Source of the DNA: Clostridium weizhouense
GTDB lineage: Bacteria; Bacillota; Clostridia; Clostridiales; Clostridiaceae
Direction: 5' to 3'
Length of the DNA: 64,000 bases
Assembly: GCF_019431045.1 (NCBI RefSeq)
Contig: NZ_JAHXPT010000003.1
Location: forward strand, 248,001 to 312,000
Part shown: piece by piece, positions 45,412 to 56,100 of the stretch
Numbering within the stretch: the stretch's first letter is position 1
Layout: each line of letters begins with the position of its first letter
The notes under the pieces: generated by a model
The model's database searches: none
What the model was told of the DNA's origin: nothing
The model's input: the letters and a program-made list of their open reading frames with translations, nothing else
Translations under genes and position numbers: made by a program

Positions 45412-46485
45412 TTATAAATCTTTTAAAAATACAGGATATAAATTCTTCCCTTTAATTATCTTTGCGGGCCCTAATTTTTCACCAATATCTTTCCATACCT
45501 GACATGCTACCAACTCATACTGTGCTAATTGATTATCAGTTTTTAAATTTAATATCTTATCTCTGAATTCTTCCAGCATAGCTGCAATTCCCTCTGGCCA
45601 TAAATTGTTATATACATCTCTATATGACCTTTTTTCTATAGGTAATAATAGTTCTGTAACCTGAAAATCCAAAAATTCATTTTCACCATATAAATCAAGA
45701 ACACCATCTTCATTCTGTGGCACATACATAGTAGGATTCCATAATACAATTCCATTCGAATCTGTCAGAATAACACTTCCTATAGTAGTTTCAATAACGA
45801 TTCGATGTAAAAGATGTGTATGATTATCAGGATCAGTTGTATTCATCTGGTTCATTACTCTTAAATTTATAGGAATTCCATTAACCTCTCCACTTAGTGA
45901 GCTAAATGGATTTTTTTCACTATTATCATTATCTAATTTAAAAGACCATGGTCTAAATCCTCCCAAAGCTTTTCCTAATATATCCACTAAAGGATATAAG
46001 ACCTGCATGCTACATGCTGCATCAATATATATAGCTTCACTTTTCTTTAATACTTTTCTAGTAACATCAATAAATCTACGTACTGTCTTAAGATTAGGAT
46101 AAAAACTATTAACCTCATAATAAGCATCAAATTTTCGTGCAGTTTTTCTGCATCTTAAAACATCTTCATAATGTACAGGATGTTCTTGTATTACATTAAT
46201 TCCCTTAGATAATAATCGATCTGCTATATTTGTTCCTGCTCCTCCAAGCACAGCAGATCTTATTACAACACAAACTATATCAACATTTTCTTTAGTTAAT
46301 TGTTCAGTGCTTGTATACAAAGGAACATTATATTCACTAGCACATTTAGCTGCTTGTTCACTCCCCCTTGCTAATATACCCACTAGTTTAAATTTATCTT
46401 TTAATTTTTCAATTCCTCGCAGATATACTCTACCAAATCGTGTGCCACAAACAACTACTCTTAAAGGTCTTTCTAAACTCATCAT
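45412..46485 (-). CDS. Thiazolinyl imide reductase (YbtU/PchG/Irp3-like)
   Basis: The 357-residue oxidoreductase opens with the Rossmann motif VVVCGTRFGRVYLRGIEKL. It continues GIL ARGSEQAAKCASEYNVPLY and QEHPVHYEDV, the signature of NADPH-dependent thiazolinyl imide reductases. It would reduce one enzyme-bound thiazoline to thiazolidine during siderophore assembly. It overlaps the saccharopine-dehydrogenase-like gene by 4 bases and is the last gene of the operon. The length matches YbtU and PchG. No separate promoter is seen. Confidence 0.9.
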   Translation of the reverse strand: MMSLERPLRVVVCGTRFGRVYLRGIEKLKDKFKLVGILARGSEQAAKCASEYNVPLYTSTEQLTKENVDIVCVVIRSAVLGGAGTNIADRLLSKGINVIQEHPVHYEDVLRCRKTARKFDAYYEVNSFYPNLKTVRRFIDVTRKVLKKSEAIYIDAACSMQVLYPLVDILGKALGGFRPWSFKLDNDNSEKNPFSSLSGEVNGIPINLRVMNQMNTTDPDNHTHLLHRIVIETTIGSVILTDSNGIVLWNPTMYVPQNEDGVLDLYGENEFLDFQVTELLLPIEKRSYRDVYNNLWPEGIAAMLEEFRDKILNLKTDNQLAQYELVACQVWKDIGEKLGPAKIIKGKNLYPVFLKDL

Positions 46486-47615
46486 AGCATCCCCTCTTCC
46501 ATTTCTTCTAAGTTACTCTCTGATTCTTTAGGTGGAATATCAATAATATTAATCCTTTCAACTGCTTTTGTTTTAAGTAATTTTTTTATCACTTTATTTG
46601 AGTCTAAACATTCAAATGACCAGTATACTCCATTATCAATATCTCCTTCAAGAACTCTTTCCACTGCCAATGCTGCAACAATTCCACTGAATTCATAACT
46701 GTTTGAGCAACGTAATATGACACGCTTTCTTTTTTTCTCCTTATCAATTGTTCCTTCCATTTCAACAACCATGGTATACCATTGTTTATTAGTATCTATA
46801 GACATATTAATTAAGTCATTTACTTTAGAGACAGTTTCATTTAATACTTCTCTACTTTTATCTATTATCAATCTGCCACAAGCTTTTGCCATAATATCTT
46901 TAACTAATTTATTATTTATAATATTAATCCATCTTGCTTCTCTTAAATTTAATGTTCTAGCAAGTTTCACAGTCTCATAATTAATAAAATCCTGTATATA
47001 TGCTTCTTGCTTAAATCCTGGGATAAATACTTTATCTTCATATTCATGATTACTTTTTATGATTGAACCATCTCTAAACATAGAATCTGGAGTACCAAAG
47101 CCTGAAACTGAACTTAATAAAACATCTGCACATGCACTCCAAGTGGATTTCTCAATTCCTCCTGAAAATATCTCCAATTTCTCTACATTTTCAAAACATT
47201 GATTGGCTAACCAACATGGTATAATAGCTGAAAGTCCGGGGAAATTACCAGCACTTATAATAAAGGTACCTTTCTTGTTATAATTCTTTTCTATTAGAGA
47301 TTTTTCTAAAAAATCTCCTCCAAATACATCTACATAATAAGCACCAGCCTTTTGAGCAGCTGTTGCCACCCTATCACCAATACAGTATGATGGTCCTGCA
47401 CAATTAAGAATCACTTCACAGCCACTGCAAAAATTATCTAATGAATCTTCATCATACGCATCTACTTTCATCCACTGAAAATCTACATTGTATTCCTTAT
47501 TTTTAGGGAAACTACGTTGCCCTCCTCTTATTGTATACGATTCTTTTAGAAGGTTCATGGCAATTCTGCCTACTGAACCTTCATATCCTAGTATTCCTAC
47601 AACAGACGACTTCAT
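46482..47615 (-). CDS. Saccharopine-dehydrogenase-like NAD(P)-dependent oxidoreductase of the siderophore operon
   Basis: The 377-residue protein starts with a Rossmann motif (VGILGYEGSVGRIAMNLL). It contains NCAGPSYCIGDRVATAAQKA and YVDVFGGD, the N-terminal part of the saccharopine-dehydrogenase fold. Its start overlaps the preceding NRPS stop by 1 base, and its end overlaps the imide reductase by 4 bases, so it is a member of the pathway. Related proteins occur in clusters for enantio-pyochelin (PchK) and related thiazoline siderophores, where they reduce a thiazoline ring. Here it may be a second reductase with different ring or stereo preference. The exact step is inferred. Confidence 0.75.
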   Translation of the reverse strand: MKSSVVGILGYEGSVGRIAMNLLKESYTIRGGQRSFPKNKEYNVDFQWMKVDAYDEDSLDNFCSGCEVILNCAGPSYCIGDRVATAAQKAGAYYVDVFGGDFLEKSLIEKNYNKKGTFIISAGNFPGLSAIIPCWLANQCFENVEKLEIFSGGIEKSTWSACADVLLSSVSGFGTPDSMFRDGSIIKSNHEYEDKVFIPGFKQEAYIQDFINYETVKLARTLNLREARWINIINNKLVKDIMAKACGRLIIDKSREVLNETVSKVNDLINMSIDTNKQWYTMVVEMEGTIDKEKKRKRVILRCSNSYEFSGIVAALAVERVLEGDIDNGVYWSFECLDSNKVIKKLLKTKAVERINIIDIPPKESESNLEEMEEGML

Positions 47616-50600
47616 TACTTATCCCCTCCGATAAGCAGTCTTGATAACGAATCTGAATTAGGCGGCTTAATACATGTCATATGATCCCCTTTAATATATT
47701 TAATTTTTAAATCTCCCATAGTTATTTCCTCCCAGAATGATTCACATTTTAAATCTTCAATCGGTAAAAATGCTGTTCCTTTATCATCACATCTTAATGC
47801 AAGTACATCCCCCATATATGGATATGATTTATATTCTCTAACAGCTTTAAAATTGCAACAAAATACCTTGTACATTGTTTTAATCTTATCAAGACTGTAA
47901 TTCATACTTTCTCCATTTAATAAGGATACAGTTGAAAATATCTTTAATAAACGTTCTTCTTTAGACTTAGATGCAAGTTTTCTATAACACTCTCCAACTT
48001 CTTTGAATTCACCATCTAATGAGCATAAAGCTTCTGTTGAAAGTATATTATTATTAGATTTTTTAATACTTTCAAGAGCTTTTTTAAGAATATCATTTTC
48101 AATAATATGTCCTGCCTTATACATATCTGCACCAATCCCTGTACCAAAAGCTCTTTCCATTAATAATTCACTTTCCATATCATGCTCATTTATACCAGTA
48201 TCTATTGTTATTACTCTCCTAACATGGGCACCTGATTCTAAAAGAACTCTTGCTGTTTCCAAAGCAACCAATCCCCCCATACAGTATCCTATTACTTCAA
48301 ACTCACTGGCACCAGACTTTAATAAAGCTCTTGCATATTCCTCACCTAAAGTCAAAATATAATTCTCACAATTTTCCACGTTATATAAATCTGTACTTTC
48401 ATATGAGAAACCTACAATAGCTTCATTATATTTTTTATCATTTATTAAATATGGCAATATATAATTATATGGTGTAAGAAGCCCAGTTGCATCAGCCATT
48501 AGTACCTTCATGCATTTAGTGTAATCTTTAGATTCTGCAAAAACAACATATGGAAGTTTATGATCATTTTTATCACCTCTCATATTTTTCTCTGATTCTA
48601 ACTTATTATCAATCAAAACCTTTGATATCTGTGCTACTGTTGGATTTCTTATTATCTCTAACATAAGCCTGTCCCACTCTAATTCCATTGCTTCATCTAA
48701 TTTATCTCTCATCTTTGCTACAACTTGAGCAACAAGTAATGAATCGCCCCCAATTTCATAAAAATTATCATTTCTCCAAATTTTATCTCGTTTTAATACT
48801 TCTGCCCATATACTAGCAATACGTGCTTCAAGATCATTTTTAACCTCTTCTCCAGTAACTGATATAAAAGTTTCCATATTTTCTATACGTTCTTTTAAGA
48901 TGTTACGATTTATTTTCCCATTATTAGTTAAAGGTAATTTAGGTATTACTTCAATGTGTCCTGGCACCATATATTGTGGAAGATTATTTTCTATAAACTC
49001 TTTTAATTCCTCTACCGAAACTGATTCATTTTCTGCTTCAAACCTTGTTATGAACACTCCTTGTCCACCTAAACTAAGCTTATCATCTTTTTCTGGATAA
49101 GAAGATATAACTTTTAGCCCTGCTTTTGAAAACATACTAATCCATTCTTCACGTTCAAAGAATACTTGATCTTTTCCTTTTCTTGAGTCAGTAAACCCTG
49201 TTAAACCACCTTTAAATTCCAATGATGTTAATAATGAATATGCTTCATCAATAGCATCAATTACTATAAGCTCTCCGTCTGGAACTGCAAGTTCCTTTAA
49301 GGTTGCAAGTGCAGAAGGAACATCATATGCATCATGTAATACATTCGCACATATAATAATATCCCATGAAGAAGCAGTTAATCCCTGTTTCCAATATTCT
49401 TTATTTAAATCAAACAAACCATAACTTACCCATGGATAATTTCCATAAGCTTCATGAGCTTTGTTTAAGAAAAAAGTAGATATATCTGTAAAATGGTACT
49501 CAACATTATAATTATTTAATATTGGAATTATTTCAGACGTAGTTCCCCCTACACCTGCACCCACTTCTAAAATCCTTATAGTTTTATTTTTATTGAGTTT
49601 ACTATATTTATCTGCAATAAACAAAACTGCTTCTTTTACAACATTATTCATACACTTATTAATTAAATTATCTCTATAAGCAGACATTGCTATATCTGAA
49701 CTTCCTTTTGGGAAAAGTAATTCTAAAGAATCAACTTCTCCTGTTAAAAGCTTAGGTAGATTTATGCTTGACTCTTTAAAATAATCCATAAGCTTATTTC
49801 CATATTTAATTTTTTCCTCAACCTTATACCATTCTTTCCAGTATTCCTCAAAGTCACTATTCCTTATAGACGTATTTAATAAACTATACTCAGCTTTCGT
49901 TTCATCATATGATAAATACTTTTCAACACATAATGCTTTTAACCATCGTCTTATTAATTGATGATATTGTGTTGAAACTTTTAAAGCCAACTTAATTTCT
50001 TCTAGCGTATGTGTACATTCTTCATCTTTAAAAAGTCCTGCATTAAATAAAGTTTTCATAATATCTGAAAGTGTAGTTTTATTTGCATTTTCAATCCATT
50101 TTGTAAATAGGTTTCTATCAATTGATTGACTAGACTTCTCTCCTGCTTCAAAGCATATATTGTTCATAACATCATCTTCATGATTTAAATTTTTACAAGA
50201 AAGTTTCTTAGTCTGAACAAATGAAGCCAATTTATATTCACTTGGATTATTTCCACTTACTATTGTTACTGCTGCTGATACCAACGGATGTTTTTGAAGA
50301 ACACTTTCAATTTCACTTAATTCTATTCTGTGCCCATGTATTTTAATCTGGGTATCCTCACGCCCTAAGAATTCTATAATTCCATCAGAACGATATCTTC
50401 CAATATCACCTGTATAATATAGGCGCTCTTTAGTTTCCGGATGAATTATAAATCGTTCTTCTGTTAATTTTTTATTCCCTAAATATTCTAATGCTAATCC
50501 TTCTCCTCCAATATATAGATTACCTGCTGTCCAATTTGGACAAGGCTGTAATTTTTCATTTAATACATAAAACTTTTGGTTAGTTAAAGGAATACCATAA

Positions 50601-53134
50601 GGTATACTTTTTTCATATTCAGTATTGTTATTTATAGGATAATATATTGACCAGATTGCAGCTTCTGTAGCTCCTCCCAAACTTATTATCTTAATATTTG
50701 GAAATTGACTTTGCATTTCCTTTGGTAATATTATAGGAATCCAATCTCCAGATAATAAAGCTAATCTAAGTTCTACTTTTTCTTTATTATTTCTACTTTT
50801 CAAGCATGATATAAGCATCTCCATCTGTGCTGGTACAGAATTCCATAATGTTATTTTATATTTAACTATCATGTCTACCCAATGATTAGCTTCTTTTACA
50901 TGGTCAGGATCTGGCAATACTAAAGTTCCTCCTGCACTTAATATTCCAAAAATATCATAAACTGATAAATCAAAGGCTAAATTTGCCACACCTAAGATTT
51001 TGTCATGATAATCTACTTGAAATTTAAAATTAATATCAGATATAGTATTCAAGGCTGCACGGTGACTTATTACAACTCCCTTTGGCTTTCCTGTACTTCC
51101 TGAAGTATAAATAATATAAGCTGGATCAGATGACTCTCTGCTAATAGCTTCTATATCTGACATCTTAACAGGCTGTAAATTTTCAACATTAAGTAAAGAA
51201 ATATTAGATTTATATTTTTCTTTTGAACTTTTATTATTTGTAATAACATATCTTATTTTTGAATCCTCTAAAATTAAATTTTGTCTTGATACAGGTTGAG
51301 ATGCATCAATAGGTACATAAGTACATCCTGCAAGCAATACACCAAGAACCGATGCTATCTGCCAAATACTTTTTTCAAGTATTATTCCTACAATATCTCC
51401 TTTTAAACATCCCTCTTCTATTAAAGCTTTCTGCACTGATATAACATATTCTGATAAATCCCTATAAGTAAATTCTCCCTCTTTACAAATTAATGCAATA
51501 TTATTAGGATTATTCTTTACATTACTGCAAAATTTATCATGAAGTAATCCTTCTGGAACTGGTGCTAAAGTATCATTCACTTTTTCACGAACTTCTTTCA
51601 CATAAAAAGGTAACTCTGCTACACTCTGAGAATTCCAAGTTTTTTCACCATCAGCCAACCTATTTATTAACTGGTTAAATGATTCAAAGGCATCTTCAAT
51701 TACTCCTTCTTTGAAAACTCCATTTCTCACATCCCAATTTACACAAAGCCTATCATTTTCTTCTGTAACCTGACAGTCTATCCACACCTGTGGTGTTTGG
51801 CTTATCTTATAGGTTACAGTAGAATTCCTCATAAACTCACCATCTATAGCATTACTGTTACCTACACCAATAGTACTTGTATAAACTACTGGCATTATTA
51901 CATTTTTATTACGCTGACGATGCATTTCACGAAGAACCTCAACCCCCGAAAAACCACTATGCTCTAGATCATTCCATAAACGCTTCTGATTTATCTTAGC
52001 TCTTTCAACAAATGTATCTCTACTTTCTCCTTGAACCTGAAAAACATCTACTACAGTAAAATCTCCTATTACCTTATTTATATCTTCATGGATATCAGGT
52101 CTATTTAGCAAAGTAAGGTTAATACAAAAATCAGCTTTCTTAGACCATAATCCAATAACCTCTGCATAAGCTGAAAGTATTACTACAGATGGAGTTATTC
52201 TATTAAGTTTAGCTTGTCTACAGATTTTCTCCCATTTTTCTTTACTTAGAGATAACTTGTATTGATCAAATATTACCTTTTCTGTATTGATTTTTTCTAC
52301 ATTAATAGGAAGTTCAGGACCTTCTGGCATTCCTTCAATTCTTTCCATCCAGTATTGTTTATCCTTTTCTCTTTTTGCTTTTTCTAATAAATGATTTTTT
52401 CTAGATTGTTCAAACAATACTATATCTCTATAACTTATTGATATTGGCTCAAGTTCTTTTTCAGGTTCATAATAAAAATGATCTAATTCTTTTAATAATA
52501 TATTGGCGCTTACAAAATCTGAAATAAGCATATCTATAGAAAGATGTAGTATACTGTTTTCTTCTAATGTTGTTAAGAAAAGATCAAAAAGAGGCCATTC
52601 ATCTGTCTTATATTGCTTTGTTGAAAGCTCTTCTCTTACCTTTTTTATAGCTGCTTCAGCTTCTTCTTTATTTGCTCCTCTTAAGTTCTGCTCTTTTAAA
52701 GGAGGAAGATTTACTTCCTCCAGTACTTTCTGATATCCTTCAGGAAATACAACTGCACGAAGCATTTCATGTCTCTTTATTACTGCATGCCATGCCATTT
52801 CAAGTCTTTTCCTATCGACTACTGGCATAGTAAGTTCAATATAAGCATGACACCCCACACCACCATATTCATAAACATTATTTCTTCCAACTAAATAAGC
52901 AGTCTGTACATCAGTAAGTGGAAATGCTGTATATTTATTTTTAATATCATAAATTAGATTAAAATTAGATTTATCACTTAAATATTTAATTAATTCACTC
53001 TTATGGTCTATAAGTTCTGCCTTTCTTTCAGAATTCATAACACCTGATGGTGCTCTAAATCTCAACTTGCCATTATCAACCCAAAGCTTAATTCCAAGTG
53101 ATTCATGTTTATCAATAAGCTCAGTTATACTCAT
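47615..53134 (-). CDS. NRPS module: docking-Cy-A(MT)-PCP-TE
   Basis: A 1839-residue nonribosomal peptide synthetase module. A TubC-like docking region is at 1-60. The heterocyclisation domain (about 65-500) has the DxxxxDxxS motif (DMLISDFVS). The adenylation domain (about 540-950) has YTSGSTGKPKG, GGATEAAIWS and YYTGDIGRY. Pocket positions in FDLSVYD, LWNSVP and LLSGDW match the cysteine-type code. A methyltransferase (about 1170-1320) with intact SAM motif ILEVGAGVGGTT is inserted, and the A-domain tail ends near 1405. The carrier protein Ser is in GGDSLLVAQ (about 1463). The C-terminal thioesterase has GYCMGG (about 1618), with Cys in the nucleophile position. It overlaps the previous gene by 4 bases. 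It should add, cyclise and methylate the last cysteine and release the product. Confidence 0.92.
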   Translation of the reverse strand: MSITELIDKHESLGIKLWVDNGKLRFRAPSGVMNSERKAELIDHKSELIKYLSDKSNFNLIYDIKNKYTAFPLTDVQTAYLVGRNNVYEYGGVGCHAYIELTMPVVDRKRLEMAWHAVIKRHEMLRAVVFPEGYQKVLEEVNLPPLKEQNLRGANKEEAEAAIKKVREELSTKQYKTDEWPLFDLFLTTLEENSILHLSIDMLISDFVSANILLKELDHFYYEPEKELEPISISYRDIVLFEQSRKNHLLEKAKREKDKQYWMERIEGMPEGPELPINVEKINTEKVIFDQYKLSLSKEKWEKICRQAKLNRITPSVVILSAYAEVIGLWSKKADFCINLTLLNRPDIHEDINKVIGDFTVVDVFQVQGESRDTFVERAKINQKRLWNDLEHSGFSGVEVLREMHRQRNKNVIMPVVYTSTIGVGNSNAIDGEFMRNSTVTYKISQTPQVWIDCQVTEENDRLCVNWDVRNGVFKEGVIEDAFESFNQLINRLADGEKTWNSQSVAELPFYVKEVREKVNDTLAPVPEGLLHDKFCSNVKNNPNNIALICKEGEFTYRDLSEYVISVQKALIEEGCLKGDIVGIILEKSIWQIASVLGVLLAGCTYVPIDASQPVSRQNLILEDSKIRYVITNNKSSKEKYKSNISLLNVENLQPVKMSDIEAISRESSDPAYIIYTSGSTGKPKGVVISHRAALNTISDINFKFQVDYHDKILGVANLAFDLSVYDIFGILSAGGTLVLPDPDHVKEANHWVDMIVKYKITLWNSVPAQMEMLISCLKSRNNKEKVELRLALLSGDWIPIILPKEMQSQFPNIKIISLGGATEAAIWSIYYPINNNTEYEKSIPYGIPLTNQKFYVLNEKLQPCPNWTAGNLYIGGEGLALEYLGNKKLTEERFIIHPETKERLYYTGDIGRYRSDGIIEFLGREDTQIKIHGHRIELSEIESVLQKHPLVSAAVTIVSGNNPSEYKLASFVQTKKLSCKNLNHEDDVMNNICFEAGEKSSQSIDRNLFTKWIENANKTTLSDIMKTLFNAGLFKDEECTHTLEEIKLALKVSTQYHQLIRRWLKALCVEKYLSYDETKAEYSLLNTSIRNSDFEEYWKEWYKVEEKIKYGNKLMDYFKESSINLPKLLTGEVDSLELLFPKGSSDIAMSAYRDNLINKCMNNVVKEAVLFIADKYSKLNKNKTIRILEVGAGVGGTTSEIIPILNNYNVEYHFTDISTFFLNKAHEAYGNYPWVSYGLFDLNKEYWKQGLTASSWDIIICANVLHDAYDVPSALATLKELAVPDGELIVIDAIDEAYSLLTSLEFKGGLTGFTDSRKGKDQVFFEREEWISMFSKAGLKVISSYPEKDDKLSLGGQGVFITRFEAENESVSVEELKEFIENNLPQYMVPGHIEVIPKLPLTNNGKINRNILKERIENMETFISVTGEEVKNDLEARIASIWAEVLKRDKIWRNDNFYEIGGDSLLVAQVVAKMRDKLDEAMELEWDRLMLEIIRNPTVAQISKVLIDNKLESEKNMRGDKNDHKLPYVVFAESKDYTKCMKVLMADATGLLTPYNYILPYLINDKKYNEAIVGFSYESTDLYNVENCENYILTLGEEYARALLKSGASEFEVIGYCMGGLVALETARVLLESGAHVRRVITIDTGINEHDMESELLMERAFGTGIGADMYKAGHIIENDILKKALESIKKSNNNILSTEALCSLDGEFKEVGECYRKLASKSKEERLLKIFSTVSLLNGESMNYSLDKIKTMYKVFCCNFKAVREYKSYPYMGDVLALRCDDKGTAFLPIEDLKCESFWEEITMGDLKIKYIKGDHMTCIKPPNSDSLSRLLIGGDK

Positions 53135-56100
53135 ATTGTTCCCTCCTCAACTTCTTCAGCATCACTAATATTTGTTTTGCTTGAATTATCTTCTCTAATC
53201 TTTTCAGCTAGTAACGCAATTGTTGATGCATTAAATAATATATCTAATGATAATCTCACATTAGATATTTTTCTCTTTTGTAGCTCCCCAATAATTCTTA
53301 CAGCTTTTAGACTATCTCCTCCACATATAAAGAAATCATCGTTTCTTGAAACCTCTTTTATTCCTAAAACTTCAGTCCAAACTTGTTCTATTTCCTTTTC
53401 AAGTTCATCCATTGGAGAATCAAGTATTACATGAGTTGAAGTCTTATATTCCATTAATAGTTGTTTGATTTTTTTTCTATCAACCTTTCCATTTGCATTT
53501 AATGGTAAATCATCTAAAATCATAATCTTATTGGGAATTAAATATTGAGGCAGTTTTTTATTAAGAAATACCTTTATTTCACTTTCTGATAAGTTTTCTA
53601 AACATTCTTTATTAATTAATACAGCTGCAGAAATAATTAATGATTCTTCTACTACTACAACAGCATTTTCTATATATTTATTTTCTTTCAATGTAGCTTC
53701 AATTTCTCCAAGTTCAATTCTGTATCCTCCAATTTTAACCTGTGAATCTTCTCTTCCTAAAAATTCAATATTTCCATCTGGTAGATATCTTCCTAAATCT
53801 CCCGTACAATATATCCTTTCTCCATTTTTAGGATGGTATATAAATTTTCCCCTATTTTTTTCTTCATCATGCCAGTATCCTTTGGATAACCCCATTCCAC
53901 TAATATATAATTTCCCTGGCACCCATTCTGGACAATCCATCATAAATTCATTAAGAATATAATATTTTTGATTATTAAGTGGCTTTCCATAAGGTATGCT
54001 ATTCCACTTAGGATTAATATCCTCAATTTTATATGAATTTGACCATATTGATGCTTCTGTAGCACCTCCAAGACTTATAACTTCTACTTTATTAAAATAT
54101 TGTTTAATCTTTGATGATAAGTCTAATGGTATCCAATCACCACTTAATAATACTAGTCGAATTAACCCTTCCATTTTCTTTTCTTTGTCTGACAAATATT
54201 CTATCAACATCTGCATAAAAGCTGGCACCGTATTCCATAAAGTTATCTTTTCTCTTTTAATTAAATCCATCCAATGCTTTGGATCCTTCCTTTTATCTGA
54301 ATTTGGTATAACTATAGCTCCTCCAACTGTAAGAATGCCAAAAATGTCATATACAGAAAGATCAAAATTCATATTAGATAATGCCAATATTTTATCTTTA
54401 GAGGACACTGAAAATCTTTTATTTATGTCTAAAATAGTATTTAATACTGCTCGATGCTCTATCATTACCCCTTTTGGTCTTCCAGTTGATCCTGATGTAT
54501 ATATAATATAGGCTAGATTAGATGGCTTATTAATTAGCTTAATAGTTTCAAGATTATTATTTCTTTCTAATTTATCAACACACATAACTTGAATATCTTT
54601 ATCCATGCTTAACTTATCTTTCAACCATGACTGAGTAAGAATTATCTTCACTTCTGCATCATTTATAATCTGTAAAATTCTCTCCTTTGGATTTTCAGGA
54701 TCTATAGGCAGATATGCTGCTCCTGACATTAAAATCCCTAATGCAGATACTATTTGTTCCCATCCTTTTTCCATAACTATTGCAATTAATGTATCTGGAA
54801 GTGCTCCATTTTCTCTTAAAAGATATGCCAGATAATTTGAACGTGATAATACTTCTTTATAAGTAAATCTGTCTTTATCGGTAATTATTGCAATATTATC
54901 ACCTTGTTCAGATGCTATTTTCACAAAGATATTATCTAAAGTTTCAACTGGTATTTCCTTATCAGTGTTGTTAGCTTCAATTCTCATATCAGATTTTTTT
55001 AACTCAACAATATTTAAGGTCCTTTCTTCCCAGACTGAATTATCTTGTGCTAATCTATTTAAAATTTTATAATAAGCTTCAAACATATCATTAATCATTC
55101 CATCTGGAAAAAGATCTTCTACGAAATCCCAAATTAAAAGCAATTCATCATCCTGCTCTATAACCTGATGGTCCAACCATACCTGTGGTGTCTGAGTAAT
55201 ATTATAAGTAAGTTTTCCAACCCATTCATCTTCATTCCATTTATTTATTCCTATTCCACTTGTAAATACAACAGGCATTGTTGCTCCCTTATGTCCATCA
55301 TATAATTTAGATAATTCACGTTGTACTTGTACACCTCCAACATAAGGATGATCCAAATCCATCAAAAGCTGCTTTTGAAGATTTTGTGCTCTTTTAAGAA
55401 ATGTACTTCCACTCTTATTATCTACTGCTAATAATGTTAAAGTAGTAAAATCACCTATTATAGAATTTACCTCTGGGTGAACTGGCAAACGATTAAACTG
55501 TGTTAAATTTATTGTAAAGCAAGGATTTTTACTCCACATGCCAAGTACCTCTGCATAAGCAGTTAAAAGCAAACTTGATGAAGTTAAACCTGTAGCTTTT
55601 GCTCGATTTTTCAATCTATTCCATGTTTCACAATTGAGTTTTCCTTCAAGACGTGAAAATCTCTGCTTTGAAATATCTTCTGGATTTTTATCTAATGGAA
55701 GTTGTGGTGCTAAAGGTAAATCTTCTAATCTATCAGTCCAGTATTTTAAATCTGATTTATATAATTCAGATTTTTTATTATCCTCTAAGGCCATAACGTA
55801 ATCCCTAAATGACAAATTAAGACTTGGCAGATATGCATCAGCATCCTTATAAAGTCTGTTCCATTCACTTAAGATATGAAACATACTCCATCCATCAAAA
55901 ATTAGATTATCAAAGCTTATATGAAGTCTCATCTCATCATTTCCAAATTTAGATGCCTTCACATCAAACAATGGCCACTTATCTATAGAAATAACCTGAT
56001 GTGACATTTCATCTCTAACTTCTTTTAAATGCACTTTAATATATTCATCATCTTTATCATTCATATCAAAAATATTAATTTCATAATATGGCACATTATC

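Noticed and set aside
48003..48362. Plus-strand open frames inside the NRPS genes (for example 119 and 171 residues)
   Set aside because: They have no ribosome binding sites, lie opposite strongly conserved enzyme domains and have shadow-type composition.
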